DNA from: Pyrenula massariospora
Lineage: Eukaryota > Ascomycota > Eurotiomycetes > Pyrenulales > Pyrenulaceae
Length of the DNA stretch: 64,000 nucleotides
Direction: 5' to 3'
NCBI GenBank assembly: GCA_021030905.1
Contig: JAGFMI010000016.1
Span: 1-64,000 of the forward strand
Within the stretch, counting starts at the first letter, position 1, and each line of letters begins with the position of its first letter. Positions 42,534-54,056 of this stretch are shown here, in pieces. The position numbers and the translations under genes were made by a program. Under the pieces are notes generated by a model. That model was not told where the DNA came from. It made no database searches and was given only the letters and a program-made list of their open reading frames with translations.

Positions 42534-44534
42534 ATGATGTGTCGCCTGCAAGTTCAAACACGATCTTCGTTGGTAAGGCGGCCTCTTCAACAACAACTGT
42601 TTCAACGTGATCTAATACAGAAGTCGAGACTGGAGCCGACAATAATCTGTAGAAGGACGCATTACACGACTAAAATGCCAGAAAGCAAAATCAGCAAACC
42701 CCCTTTGTCCACTTCGGGGTCGCAGGAGTGTGCCTTGACTGGAGCCGCTCTCCTACAGACTCCATACCTCAACAAAGGGACAGCTTTCACGAAAGAAGAG
42801 CGAGAAGCGTTTGGTCTCACCGGCCTCCTTCCTGCCCGAATAAACACTCTCGAAGACCAGGTGAAGCGTGCCTACGACCAGTATCATACCCACCGCACGC
42901 CATTGGGCAAAAATGTATTCTTGACCAGTTTGAAAGACCAGAATGAAGTACTGTATTACCGAATTATCCAGGATCATCTGAAGGAAATGTTTCCAATCAT
43001 ATACACACCCACTGAGGGCGAGGCTATCGCGAGATATAGCAGGTTGTTTCGTCGGCCTGAAGGGTGTTTTCTGAATATTGCAGAGCCTGATGCTATAGAA
43101 GCTGCGTTGGAGAAATGGGGCCCGCCTCAAGACGTAGATATTGTTGCTTGCAGTGATGCCGAGCAGATTCTAGGTACGCCTATCAATATATAGAGACACC
43201 TCGTTTCCAAGTCAAAGATATGCGCTGACCTTGGCAACTTGCCGCTCGCAGGTATTGGAGACCAAGGTGTCGGCGGAATTCTTATCAGTATCGCTAAATT
43301 GGTACTGTACACACTCTGTGCAGGGATACATCCCAATCGAACGCTACCAGTTGTGCTCGATGTAGGAACCGATAACCACGAGCTGCTGAACGACGACCTT
43401 TATATCGGCCTCAAGCAACCGCGGGTCCGAGGCGAGGAATACGATGCGTTCGTTGACCGTTTCATTCATGCATGCAGAAAGCGCTTTCCGAAAGCGTACA
43501 TCCATTTTGAGGACTTTGGGTTACAGAATGCAAGACGTATCCTTGACAAGTACACTCAGAAGATTCCTTGCTTCAATGACGATGTTCAGGGCACTGGATG
43601 TGTTACTCTAGCAGCACTTTATGCCGCTAATCATGTTGCTAAGTATAAAATGAAGGACCTTCGGGTGGTAATGTTCGGCGCCGGCTCTGCCGGTATCGGC
43701 ATCGCAGATCAAATTCGTGACGCAATTGCCTTGGAAAGTGGTAAATCAAAGGAGGAAGCTGTCAGACAAATCTGGTGTGTTGACAAGCCTGGTCTGCTGC
43801 TGCAAAGCCTGGGAGAGGATCTCACGCCGGCTCAGCGTGACTACGCAAGGCCGAACAAAGAATGGCAGAACATGAACGAGAAGTGGCTGCTAGACGTCAT
43901 CAAAAAGGTCAAACCACATGTTCTCATCGGTACAAGCACTAAGCCCAGGGCCTTTACGAGAGAGATCGTTGAAGAGATGGCCAAGCACGTTGAGCGCCCA
44001 ATCATCTTTCCGCTATCAAACCCGACGAGGCTTCATGAGGCAGTTCCAAAAGACCTTTTGGAGTGGACTAATGGCAGAGTCCTTACGGCAACTGGGAGCC
44101 CATTCCCTCCGGTTGAGATCAATGGCCAAATACGTGAGATCGCTGAATGCAACAATAGCGAAATTTTCCCGGGTATCGGTCTTGGAGCAGTGCTGAGTCG
44201 CGCTAAGCTCATCACGCCTGCAATGCTTGTCTCTGCTGTCAGGGCTTTGGCTGCACAAGCGCCGGTGCTGAAAGATCCCGATGCCAGCCTACTACCAGAT
44301 GTGACAAACGTGCGGGAGATCAGCGTGAATATTGCAGCTGCAGTCATCAAGCAGGCCGTTAAAGATGGTCTGGCTCAAGAGAATGGTATACCGGACAACG
44401 ATGAGGAGTTGGAGGGATGGATTAGGGAACAAGTATGGAACGCGCAGTATCGACCACTGAAGAAGGTCGCTACGGCTGGAGCAAGCCGAGCAGCATTAGG
44501 TCAGATGGGTAGCAAGGGTGTTCCACAAATGTAA
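42534..44534 (+). CDS. MAE1: NAD-dependent malic enzyme, mitochondrial
   Basis: Malic enzyme decarboxylates L-malate to pyruvate with NAD(P)+. Exon 1 is 42534-43173. A 78-base intron (43174-43251; GTACGC, GCGCTGACC, TCGCAG) restores SDAEQILGIGDQGVGG, and exon 2 runs to 44534, giving 640 aa. Residues 1-47 are Arg/Gln-rich without acidic residues except near the end, a clear mitochondrial presequence. Then come the malic domain (IYTPTEGEA, PVVLDVGTDN, CFNDDVQGTGC) and the Rossmann domain with VVMFGAGSAGIGIAD and ATGSPFPPVE. Two adjacent ATGs open the frame. It diverges from the SSADH gene across a short shared promoter. Cofactor preference is not settled by motif; the mitochondrial location favours the Mae1 type. 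Confidence 0.95.
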
Positions 44535-46270
44535 ACCAGTAGGACATCCTGCTCACTGCCATAAGCTGGCACCGGCAAAAGACAAGTTTCTGTATTATTC
44601 CGAGGGTAACCACGTCCATTAGAACGTGTGTGAATCTCGCTGGGGTGGTTTATCAACTTCATCGGTTTTCCTAGCCGATTTCTCCATATATAGGTGCTAG
44701 GGTAGTACTATAAGTTGTTTTAGAATTCCTGATATGAGGCATCTGACGAAAGAAGTGTGTAATTTTGAAGTCCACCGGGGAGTATTATTTGCATATGTAG
44801 AATGTGAATTGAGACTCGTAAGCATCTTTCATAGTGTCCTGGGAGATTCCGTTCCTTTGGTGGATGCCAGAGTCATGGGTAGTAGCTGTTTTTGTAGCGC
44901 TTCAAGTCGTCAAATAACTCTATACTAATCAGCAATTTGGCGCTTTTGCCAGTGTTCAATGATGAGACATTTCCGGGCCTCAGCCACCTCGTTGAGACAG
45001 GGTCTGAGTCTTAGCTTATCACAAAAGCATTCTAAGATACTCAAGACTTCGGTATTTAACTGCAAGAGTATGGTTGCTAGGAAAGGATTGAGGGACAAAG
45101 AGCAACCAGCCCCTCAAAGGGTATATACACAGAATAAGGGAACCGCGCAGTGAATCAACTTGGAAGAAGAAACAAGCCTGTATCGCCAAATTGCTTCCTC
45201 AAATACTCCAATAGCGACTGCGACTCACAAGCCGACCTCACTCCGCGACTAGAAACAGACCAGAAGCCGTTTCTCTCATCGACCAAGAAAATGCTCATGA
45301 GGGCCCGGTATAGATCTCCATCTTCATTTTTCAGTCCGAAAAGAGAGAATTCGGCGTTTCCCGAGATTCCGAACTCCCTTGGTCTGACGGTGGGTTCCTA
45401 ATAAACCAGAGATCTCTCTCCGAGTCTCTCTCCGAGTCCCTGAATAACGGGTGACGCGTCGGTAATTCCCTAGCCTTCTTACCGAGCCCTTGAGTTGAGA
45501 CTTATGGTGGTGCGGCAACAAGATCTCCAGGATTGTTGGCTCCGACATGTTTGGATGAAGCTGAAGACTCGACACACGTAGCTCGTCTGACTGAACACCC
45601 ATACAGCCGCTAAAGGCTTCTTCGCGGTCTTTTCGCTCGGCTATTGCAAGTAATCGATGATGTCGGCGATGAGGAGGATACTTCTTCTTCAATCAAAACA
45701 CTCTTATGAGATAGGGTTTGTAGCGAAAGAACGAAACAGCGAAAAGTTTGTCTGTGCCTTGACGCGCTTATAAAGTCGCTTAAGTTTCTCTTTTCCGCAG
45801 AATGATAGCCCGGCATTGTAAGAATTAGGCGGCTTTTGGTCAAAACCCTCTTATTAGAACAATACAAATTATCGATGCGGTACAACTCTTGGCATTAGGC
45901 GGTGCCTGAACGGCAGCCAGCATACTGTAGATTAAAATTAGGTGTTTATAATTTTAGTACGACCAACACAATCCAACTCAGGTTTTGGTTGAGAAATTTC
46001 TGAGCTCAGCGTGCGAGAATTAGCGGATTTATCACGCACGGAACAAAAAGGAGACACCTGGTCGAAACGATCGTTTTCCAAGGTATGTTTAATTATCACA
46101 TATCTTGGTAAATTGGTTGGTCTGCAACCATATACTAGGTTGCTAAGTTAGAGAGTCTGATGCAAGGCCGCAGATTATGAAGCTTACAGCTCCTGGAAGA
46201 TTCTTCTAGCCGCCTGCCCGTAGATCAATGCCTCGTCTCATGCGCTACGCTCAAGCAAGTATGACCATCG
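44535..46270. other. gene-free stretch, partly AT-rich
   Basis: About 1.7 kb with only short frames lacking domain features. A near-perfect tandem TCTCTCTCCGAG occurs twice near 45413-45438. A 17-18-base phrase like TCAAAACNCTCTTAT recurs near 45690 and 45840. A palindrome AAACGATCGTTT lies near 46066. No element can be named. The left end is the malic enzyme 3' flank and the right end the BZZ1 3' flank. Confidence 0.4.
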
Positions 46271-48626
46271 CTAGACTTCTTGTAAATAGTTAGCTGGGAC
46301 ACTCTTTGTTTGCCCATTCTTCTCTACTTCCGCCCATCCATCACCCTGATCTTTAGTAACAAGAACAAATCTGTCGCCCTCGCTCATACTCCATTCAGCG
46401 TCACTCGAGGCTGTGTATTCGTACAGCGCTTCCACGTACTGTAACTTCTTAGCACCCCTTTTTGGCGCAACTGCTGGGCCTTTCTTCTTTGGAGCTGTCA
46501 TGCTACCTGCTAGAGACGCAGAAGAGTCAGAGTACGCGGATATTGGTCTATCAGAGACTGAAGGAGGTGCCGCTGAGGCAGGCAAAACTTCGACGTAAGC
46601 AGCCGGCACAAGCCCCTCCATGCCAGCAGTAGTGCGGATTTTCATCCATCCCGATCCGTCTAGATAATTGTAAGTGAAATATGAGGTAGATCTGGCGTGA
46701 GTGCTTCCTTACCATCTGGCTCCACAATGATCAGATCTCTACCCTCATCAACGGTGATTTCTCCGTCCCCATTTTCTTGGTAAGGGTAGAGCATCTTCCC
46801 TTTTGGTTCGGACGACCTGATTCCAGCATCTGATGTTGGAGCACTGATATATGCCGCTGGCGGTGGTGCGACTATTCTGTTTTTCCGGATCGTGTTGGCC
46901 TTGGGGGTCGAAGCGGGCGCAGGTGGTGAAGCGCTTTCTGGTATACTCTCCTCCGTCGGCCGTCCAACGCCGGAAACAGAACGATGCGCACTTGCCGCAT
47001 AGCCAGAGCTCAAAGTGCCCACCGTATCCTGCCGGCTAAGTCTAACGTTATCAGAAGATCCATTCATCGTTGGTTGCTCAATAACAGGCGTCGCGTTCGC
47101 AGCTGCTTGTCGTTCGGTCTTTAATTTTTTCTTCTCATCCTTGGAAAGCTCGCCAGGGCACTCTGCGGGTACCTTGAGCTCGCACTTTGTATGGCAGGTA
47201 TACCCACAATCTCGACAATTGAACCCTTTGGCATTCAAGCCCCAAATCCGCTCCCCGCAGAGGTCGCAGTTCGTGGGCACTTTATAGGTTTCTGACTTGA
47301 AATTGTGATTCTTCGCCCCCAAAGAGAGATCTCCAACGACAGAGGTGATCGTAGAGCTTTCAACCTCAGCAGCAAGACGCTTTCTCTCTATGGCATGCAT
47401 TTCTTCTTGTATAGCAAACATGGCTCTTACCAATTCCGCCTCGTCCTTCTTCTCTTTACCGTCTCGTACGTTGCGTCGCATCCTCTTTAAGCCTTCTATT
47501 TCTCTTCTCTTTGCGTCCACCTGTCCTTTAAGGTCACGGGAGTCCTGTTTAGATTTAACTAAAATATTTCGTAAGAATGTTTTCGAAGATGGATCAGTCG
47601 CCATTTCATCCGAGTCAAGCCAAACTGGGCTTGGTTCAAAAATCATATCTGGAGGGTCCTGCCATTGGGTCACGTTGTGGCGCAGAAACATCGTTGAGTC
47701 CAGAGACGGATCATTTCGAGGGATTTCATTTGATAGGTGCTGCATCTGTTGAATTCCCTTTGAGAGCATTGAGTTTTCGACCTGTGTAGCGAGAGACCAT
47801 AAGGAATTCAAACGAGCGACTCTTGTCTCAGAAAGATCCTGCAGGCTATCGAGGAGCTCCGGTACGTACTCGTGGTAATAGCATTCTTTCATTTTATTTG
47901 TGGTGTTGATGCTAATTAGATACGTGTTCTTGACGATTCTCATATCTGCCATTTGTTGCTGGTACGCAACCTGGGCTTTCTGCTTGCTGCTGTCGTAGGA
48001 GGTTTCGGTTTTCTTGCGCTTGTTCTCAACTTCTTGACAAACTCCATCATATCGGCTCTTCGCCTTTTTCAGATCTCCATAAGAGGAGTCCCGTTCCTTT
48101 TGAAGTTTGCCTGCGTACTCAGCATGACTCTTTCTTATTTCCTCGTATTTCCCTGCGACATAACCGAGCGGCGCGGCAACCTGGTTTATGAGGTCCTGGG
48201 CGAGCTGGTCATGGTCTGTAGCTCGTGCTTCTAATGTCGAAAGCTGGGTGGTCCACGTTGTCAAGGACGCCGATTCCAGCGAGCCTGGTGTCAGAGCAGG
48301 AGTATCTCCGACGCTCAAATTACTCGACCTTTTCGCCTTCTTATCATGATATTTGCGGGCTAAGCCCGTCAACTTAGCGCTGTATTCCTTCTCAATCGCT
48401 GCCCGTTCCCGGTAGAACTGTTGTATTTCGTCCAGCCACTGGATTCCGTTTGAGACCTAGGCTTCTCAGTAATGCTGGTGAAGCTAGCATGGAGTAGTAA
48501 GGGCATACCCAATTATCCACAGGCTTGAAGCCATCCTAGCTGCCATTAGTTACGTAATGTGTAGCAAAAACGATGGTCTACCTTGAGTTCTGCACCAAAT
48601 GATGGTGGACCAGCGGTTTGTGCCAT
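46271..48626 (-). CDS. BZZ1: Bzz1-type F-BAR/SH3 actin-regulating protein
   Basis: Bzz1 bends membrane and recruits the Las17/WASP actin machinery at endocytic sites. Four exons give 734 aa: 48626-48582, a 27-base exon 48535-48509 (DGFKPVDNW), 48456-46713 and 46659-46271. The introns are 46, 52 and 53 bases with GT..AG ends. Domain order is typical: F-BAR over residues 1 to about 300 (IQWLDEIQQFYRERAAIEKE), then a C1 zinc finger at about 409-456 with all His/Cys ligands (CDLCGERIWG, CRDCGYTCHTKC). Two SH3 domains follow, at about 576-628 (ALYPYQ-like MLYPYQENGDGE) and 678-734 (ALYEYTASSDAEWSM to VPANYLQEV). The third intron falls inside the first SH3. It diverges from DBP5 across about 700 bases. 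Confidence 0.96.
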
Positions 48627-49321
48627 CTTGTACAACGCATTGGGCTATGATGGCATTATGGTACCTGCAGGGGAGTTGGGGAGGTCGAGCATGCCACTGT
48701 TAGTGAGGGGTCGCGACACATACTAGGGCGTCCAAAATCGTCCCAAGGAGATTCAGATACTTCTTTCGATCTCCTAGGACTCTGCTCATGTGAGTTAAGA
48801 CACGCCTTTGAAGGTCTCTCCGCAGATTATTGCTAGAGTGCGCATTACTACCGTGCTGCTGATGCATTTCTCGCAGTGTGGGGGAGCTGCGGGCAGAGGA
48901 CCAAGCCACGTCGGTAGGCGGCCCAATGCCCCGACGGCTAACCATCCTAGTGAGCAGCGTAAGGGCGCCAATAATTGTCGTTAAGCGAGTCTTGCAGGCT
49001 AGCCTCGCCGGGAGCTGCATCCCGTGGGGCGCAAGGCTCGGTTGATCATCGGTCCTGGAATTTATGGTCGTTCTCCCAGCGTTAAAGCTCAAAACACTTC
49101 AGCTCACCTACACCTCACCGAGTCACTGACCATAGTGTGTGCATGTTTTGATAATTGCTCTCAAGGAACCGAGAATCTGTTTGGGGACCTCATAGCGTAG
49201 AGGCAGCCCTTCAGTTGCATGTTCGGCGTTGAACTCAAGTCGTACCGCCCCCGCCTTCCACATTGAAGATTCATTGTTTGAACCGCTCTCCGGACGGCGG
49301 CCAGCTTGTCGCATCTCGACA
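48627..49321. promoter_or_regulatory. divergent promoter of BZZ1 and DBP5
   Basis: The 695 bases lie between two divergent start codons. The frame of DBP5 stays open for about 90 bases before its ATG, but without another ATG. No named site is seen. Confidence 0.45.
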
Positions 49322-50947
49322 ATGGCCTCTGACAAAGCGGAGGCCACTGGCGTGCCCTCCCTAGCTGACCGCATAACTCCATCTGCCGCTCCTACAGACA
49401 CAAACATCAACACACAACCACCAACCTCAAACTCCAACTCCTGGGCCGACGAAATGGCTACTCCAATAACTCAAGTAGACGGTGCCTCCCAACCTTTTAT
49501 GGGGTCCTCTTTGGAAGAACCTGACTACACGGTTGATGTCAAACTCTCCGATATGCAGGGCGATCCCAACAATCCCCTGTATTCCGTGAAAAGCTTCGAA
49601 GAACTTGGTTTAAGACCGGAGATTCTCAGAGGCATCATCGCCATGGGTTTCGTGAAGCCTTCAAAGGTTCAAGAACGTGCTTTGCCGTTGCTTTTAGCAA
49701 ATCCGCCGAAGAACATGGTTGGACAATCTCAATCAGGAACCGGGAAAACGGCCGCGTTTACGTTGAACATTCTCTCCAGACTCGACCTGTCAACTGAGCA
49801 GATGCAAAAAACTCCTCAAGCATTGATTCTAGCTCCCACACGGGAGCTTGCACGTCAAATACATGGTGTGATTTGTCTGATGGGAGCATACATGAAGGGT
49901 CTAAGAGCGCAGACCGCAATTCCTCAGGAAAGGGCGCAGCGGATCACAAAATATGATTATTCAGTCATCGTCGGTACTCCAGGCACAGTGAACGAATCCA
50001 TCAAGAGACGACAGATCGACCCAAGGGCCCTCAAAGTGCTTGTGCTAGACGAGGCAGACAACATGTTGGACCAGCAAGGCATGGGTGATCAATGCAATCG
50101 GTGCAGAAGGTGAGCTTAATCCATTGACAGGCAACAAGCAGCTAATCGAAATAGCCTTGTCCCACGCACCGTCCAAGTCCTACTCTTTTCAGCGACCTTC
50201 CCAGACCACGTCGTCCGCTACGCCCAAGCGTTTGCCCCCGACGCGAATCAATTAACCCTGAAACACCAAGATCTCACGGTGGAAGGCATTCGTCAGATCT
50301 ACCTTGACTGCAACAACGACGAGGACAAGTATGATGTGCTTGTCAAATTCTATGGCCTCCTCACAATCGGCTCATCAATCATTTTCGTCAAGGTCAGGAC
50401 CACACTCCTGTGCACCCCCAACTAAACAACCCTCTCACTAATCTCCAAAAAACAGACCAAACGATCCGCCAGAGAAATTGAACGCCGTATGACAGACGAA
50501 GGCCATCGTGTCGTCTCCCTAACGGGCGAACACGAGGGTCAAGAACGTGATGTCATCATCGACAAATTCCGCGTTGGCACCGCAAAAGTCCTCATCGCCA
50601 CCAACGTTCTCTCGCGCGGGATCGACGTCGAATCCGTCTCCATGGTCATCAACTACGACGTACCCGACCGACCCATTGAAACAGCCCCTGGAGGACCCAT
50701 CAGGTTCGAAGCCGATCCACAAACCTACCTGCACCGCATTGGCCGAACAGGACGGTTCGGACGGGTTGGCGTCGCCGTCACGTTCGTGAGCTCGAGGCAG
50801 GATTGGGAGATGTTGATGGGTATCCAGCGCTATTTCGGAACGGCAATGACAAAAGTAGAGACCGGTGACTGGGACGCTTTGGAGGAGACGGTGTCGAAAA
50901 TCATCAAGAGTTCGCGGGCTGGGACCAACTTTAAGGGGCGGGAATAG
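49322..50947 (+). CDS. DBP5: DEAD-box RNA helicase Dbp5
   Basis: Dbp5 remodels mRNPs at the cytoplasmic face of the nuclear pore with Gle1 and IP6, and acts in translation termination. Exons are 49322-50109, 50155-50392 and 50456-50947 (505 aa). The introns are 45 bases (GTGAGC, GCTAATC, ATAG) and 63 bases (GTCAGG, AACAG). The N-terminus [10 protein letters not shown] plus a Ser/Thr-rich linker is normal for fungal Dbp5. Motifs: Q motif with [11 protein letters not shown], Walker A QSGTGKT near residue 136, PTRELA, DEAD in [13 protein letters not shown] in [10 protein letters not shown] and [11 protein letters not shown]. The third exon switches from C-ending codons (to about 50720) to G-ending codons (50740 onward). 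Confidence 0.96.
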
Positions 50948-51902
50948 GAAGGGACGGAATAGGGAGGTCATCTCAGGGAGAAATTTACAGGTGGAAGAGA
51001 GGCAAGTAGGGCGCTGCGCCGCTGAAGGCGTTTATATGTGAGATGAGGAGAGAAGATGGTGAATACTGAAAGATACCCAAAAGTAATCCAATGCAATGCA
51101 ATGCATAGCATTGCCATTCTGCCACATAAGTAGGTACCTACCAACCAACCAACCAACCTCATCCTTTTATCATACATTCCTGCCGCTTACCTCCTTACCC
51201 ATCGACCTATCCTATCCCTACCCCACCAACTCATGATTATCAAAACCCCCTTCTCTCCCGAGACCACAATTCGATTCAATTCGGTTCACCTTTTTTCCTG
51301 CCATCAATCGCAGACTAGAACCGCGCACGGGCCAGCGAAAACTTATAGCGCTCCTTTGGCTGTCGGGAACCGCGGCTCATGAAAGCTTAAACTTTTTGCG
51401 TATACCATGATCTAGAAAACAGAAAGATTCGAAGAAGGAATTCCTTAAGGTGATGATTCCGCTGAAATATGCTCGACCACCTCCTTGAGTGAATCTCAAT
51501 CAAACACGTTGACGGCTCATTAAAACCTGGTTGTAGATATCTGCATCCAATGGATCCCTTGTGCCGAGATTTTATAGTTCGTAAAACTGCATTCACCTTG
51601 TCCCACAAGAGTCCCAATGGTGCAATCAAGTATCGCCGACGTGGGGGGACGATAGGCTGAAACCAAGCCACAGAGCCGCATCCTGTTGCTAACAATGCAG
51701 GAGAAACAAGGCTACTGGCCTGCCCACATGATGATCCGTAATCGAGCACGAGTGTTCTATACCTCAGCATACTACCCCGAGCACGCCAGCTCTATGAATG
51801 AACAGGATACAGTCAAAAGTCTATAGCCGACCTTTAGATACCATGTACTAAAATCATTCTCCGTTATCCGGGCGCTTGTTTCAGCGCTCCAGCCAAATCA
51901 TC
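50948..51902. other. gene-free stretch upstream of the 717-aa protein gene
   Basis: Short tandem words occur near 51090-51115 (ATGCA repeats forming a palindromic patch) and 51140-51160 (CCAA repeated five times). The right end should contain the promoter of the next plus-strand gene. No gene is seen. Confidence 0.4.
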
Positions 51903-54056
51903 ATGGCATCAGACAAAGTCGCAACTTTTCTTGTGCCGTTGGTGATCTCTCTCGTCGCGCTCTTTGTGTCGTTCACTCAATTGTTCTTGTCACTGTTTGG
52001 AACAGCGCAGGAGTATCGTCGAGCTCACTGGCAGATTATCGGTCCTTTTGCGCTGACTCGGAAGCGCAAACTCCGGTTCCTGGAGCTGCGATTGGAGACG
52101 AGGTTTTGCACGCCTCATATACGATTCGTCGAAACAGATAGCCACGGTAGACCCCAGAAAAAGGCCGACGTTGCGAACTGGAAAATAAACGACCCGAATG
52201 ATGAAAGCGAAGGTGAAGCTGACACCGATTTGCATGTAATTAAAGCTAAAGACAATGACGACGTCCATTGGTGGGATGCAAGCTATCCAGAGAAGGATAT
52301 AGAAGACTGGATTAGAAAAGATGGGGATAGAAAGGTCAGCAAATTGGTAAAGTTCAAGGAGTTTCCTGTGCCTCCAAGATCCACAAGCAAAAGGAAGCCC
52401 CATGCTTTGAGAGCCAGTTGGCTAAACTTTTTAAGTCGCCTCTACTATCATGAAACTCTCTTTCAGTCCATTACGGCGAAGCTGGAAGACTGGAAGTACA
52501 GCTTAGAGCTGTTCGGTGATCCCGAAGAAAGGCGACTACAGCAAGAACGGGTCCAGCCTATGCGCCGACCCGCGATCAGATCTATCAAGTGGACATGGGA
52601 CCTGCTCCCGCCGGATGTTGTACGACCTTTGGCGTCCATCAGTCTCGGTGATCTGCTTGTGTATTGCTTTCGACTGCGAATACGTGTCACTAAATTAGAG
52701 CCTGCTCAACGCCAATTTGAAGCCGATGGATATGGCCATAATTTCTCCCCTCTCAACGTTCAAGGTGTCGGACTTGTTTTGCAGTATCGCTTCGACCAGA
52801 CCAAAAAGCTCGGCCCTAAAGAGTGCCCTGCAAAACCAACCTTTATTCCGTCGATGGCAACGGACAAAATGGCGTTTGGCCTAATCCCGGAATATGAGTA
52901 CCTTGGCTTCAAAAATCATTGGGACATAGGAGGGGACGTTTATCTGGACTCGATCAAAACCCTCTTCAAAAAGCTCGGTGTTTCGGAGAAAGTTTGCGAC
53001 AATGTCTTGGGAAGGGAGCGAGATCCTGGCAAAAATGATTTGCTCGAGGTTGCAGCAGAGGCGCCACGACTATTATCGCCATTCATGGGTGTCGACACTG
53101 GTGATAAAGGCTTAGGAATCGTCAAATATCGACCTGCAACACGTCACAAGCATGACGGTGTTTTTGTGTGGCTTGAAAGTCGCCTCGTATTTTACGACAG
53201 CCTTCAAAATCTCCACCCAAAGCCCGCAACTACAGCTGTTGATCTTCCACCAGCAAAGAATGATTCAGACGAATACAAAACCTCACATACGCATTGGGTA
53301 CATGATATTTTCGACTTTTTCGTACGTGAATATAAGTCGGAGTTCCTATGTGACTGGTATTGGGCCAATTTCCGGTCACTTTTCTACCTAAATGCGTCGA
53401 AGAGCCCCGCCAAACGTTGCCTAATACAGCTAAGAAAAGCGTTGTTTGAGGCAGATGAATACCTCCATAATTTACAGAAGGAATGGCCGGGATTTAACTA
53501 CAAAGACCTAGTTAGTGCACATCTAGAGATGGCCTTGTTGGAGCATGAGGAAATGAGGATCCACGCGAAAGATTCCAAAGGCAAAGAGGCACATGATCCT
53601 CGGCTAAACGATTATGATATTAAATCCCCGAAATTGGACAAGTTTAAAGTGGAGCTTGCACGCCGCTACGTTGATAAAAGAACAGTTGTGATCAACCAGT
53701 TGCTAACCCGTTGCGCCGAAAGAGAGCAAAGAGAGCAAAGAGCAAAGTCACGGAGGAAAGAAGGAGAAGCAGAGTTCCGGGTCAAGAAATTAGAACGGAT
53801 ACAGAAGAACTACGGAGCCGGCGGCCAGGCCAGAAGAGGAGAGTCGACTGCTGCGACACGGTATGCGCCAACTGAAGCAGACCGGGAAGAATGGGAAGGA
53901 TGGGACGAATCCACGAAAAGAGAGAAACTTGACGCGGCATGGTGGACGATGATGCTCCGTGGAGTCTTATGGGAGCTGGCCCACTTCCCGGTCCTCACTT
54001 TCAATTTCTTCCCATCACGGTACTGGAAGAACAATGCTCAGGTCTACATTGTTTGA
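51903..54056 (+). CDS. fungal single-helix membrane-anchored protein, unknown function
   Basis: A single exon of 717 aa from the first in-frame ATG (51903, MASDKVATF). Residues about 7-33 form one strong membrane helix (FLVPLVISLVALFVSFTQLF), then a basic stretch (ALTRKRKLRFLELRLETRF) and a large soluble region. Near the C-terminus is a highly charged Glu/Arg coiled-coil-like run (residues about 610-645, EREQREQRAKSRRKEGEAE). It ends with a second, weaker hydrophobic patch FPVLTFNFFPSRYW. The opening helix followed by a TRKRKLRF-type motif reminds me of fungal proteins annotated as modin, but this is weak and function is unknown there too. No enzyme motif is seen. Codon use is ordinary and lacks the skew switch. 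Confidence 0.75.
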   Translation: MASDKVATFLVPLVISLVALFVSFTQLFLSLFGTAQEYRRAHWQIIGPFALTRKRKLRFLELRLETRFCTPHIRFVETDSHGRPQKKADVANWKINDPNDESEGEADTDLHVIKAKDNDDVHWWDASYPEKDIEDWIRKDGDRKVSKLVKFKEFPVPPRSTSKRKPHALRASWLNFLSRLYYHETLFQSITAKLEDWKYSLELFGDPEERRLQQERVQPMRRPAIRSIKWTWDLLPPDVVRPLASISLGDLLVYCFRLRIRVTKLEPAQRQFEADGYGHNFSPLNVQGVGLVLQYRFDQTKKLGPKECPAKPTFIPSMATDKMAFGLIPEYEYLGFKNHWDIGGDVYLDSIKTLFKKLGVSEKVCDNVLGRERDPGKNDLLEVAAEAPRLLSPFMGVDTGDKGLGIVKYRPATRHKHDGVFVWLESRLVFYDSLQNLHPKPATTAVDLPPAKNDSDEYKTSHTHWVHDIFDFFVREYKSEFLCDWYWANFRSLFYLNASKSPAKRCLIQLRKALFEADEYLHNLQKEWPGFNYKDLVSAHLEMALLEHEEMRIHAKDSKGKEAHDPRLNDYDIKSPKLDKFKVELARRYVDKRTVVINQLLTRCAEREQREQRAKSRRKEGEAEFRVKKLERIQKNYGAGGQARRGESTAATRYAPTEADREEWEGWDESTKREKLDAAWWTMMLRGVLWELAHFPVLTFNFFPSRYWKNNAQVYIV

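Noticed and set aside
44734-45885. Several 60-120-codon frames downstream of malic enzyme
   Set aside because: They overlap on both strands, lack any recognisable motif and have no splice partners.
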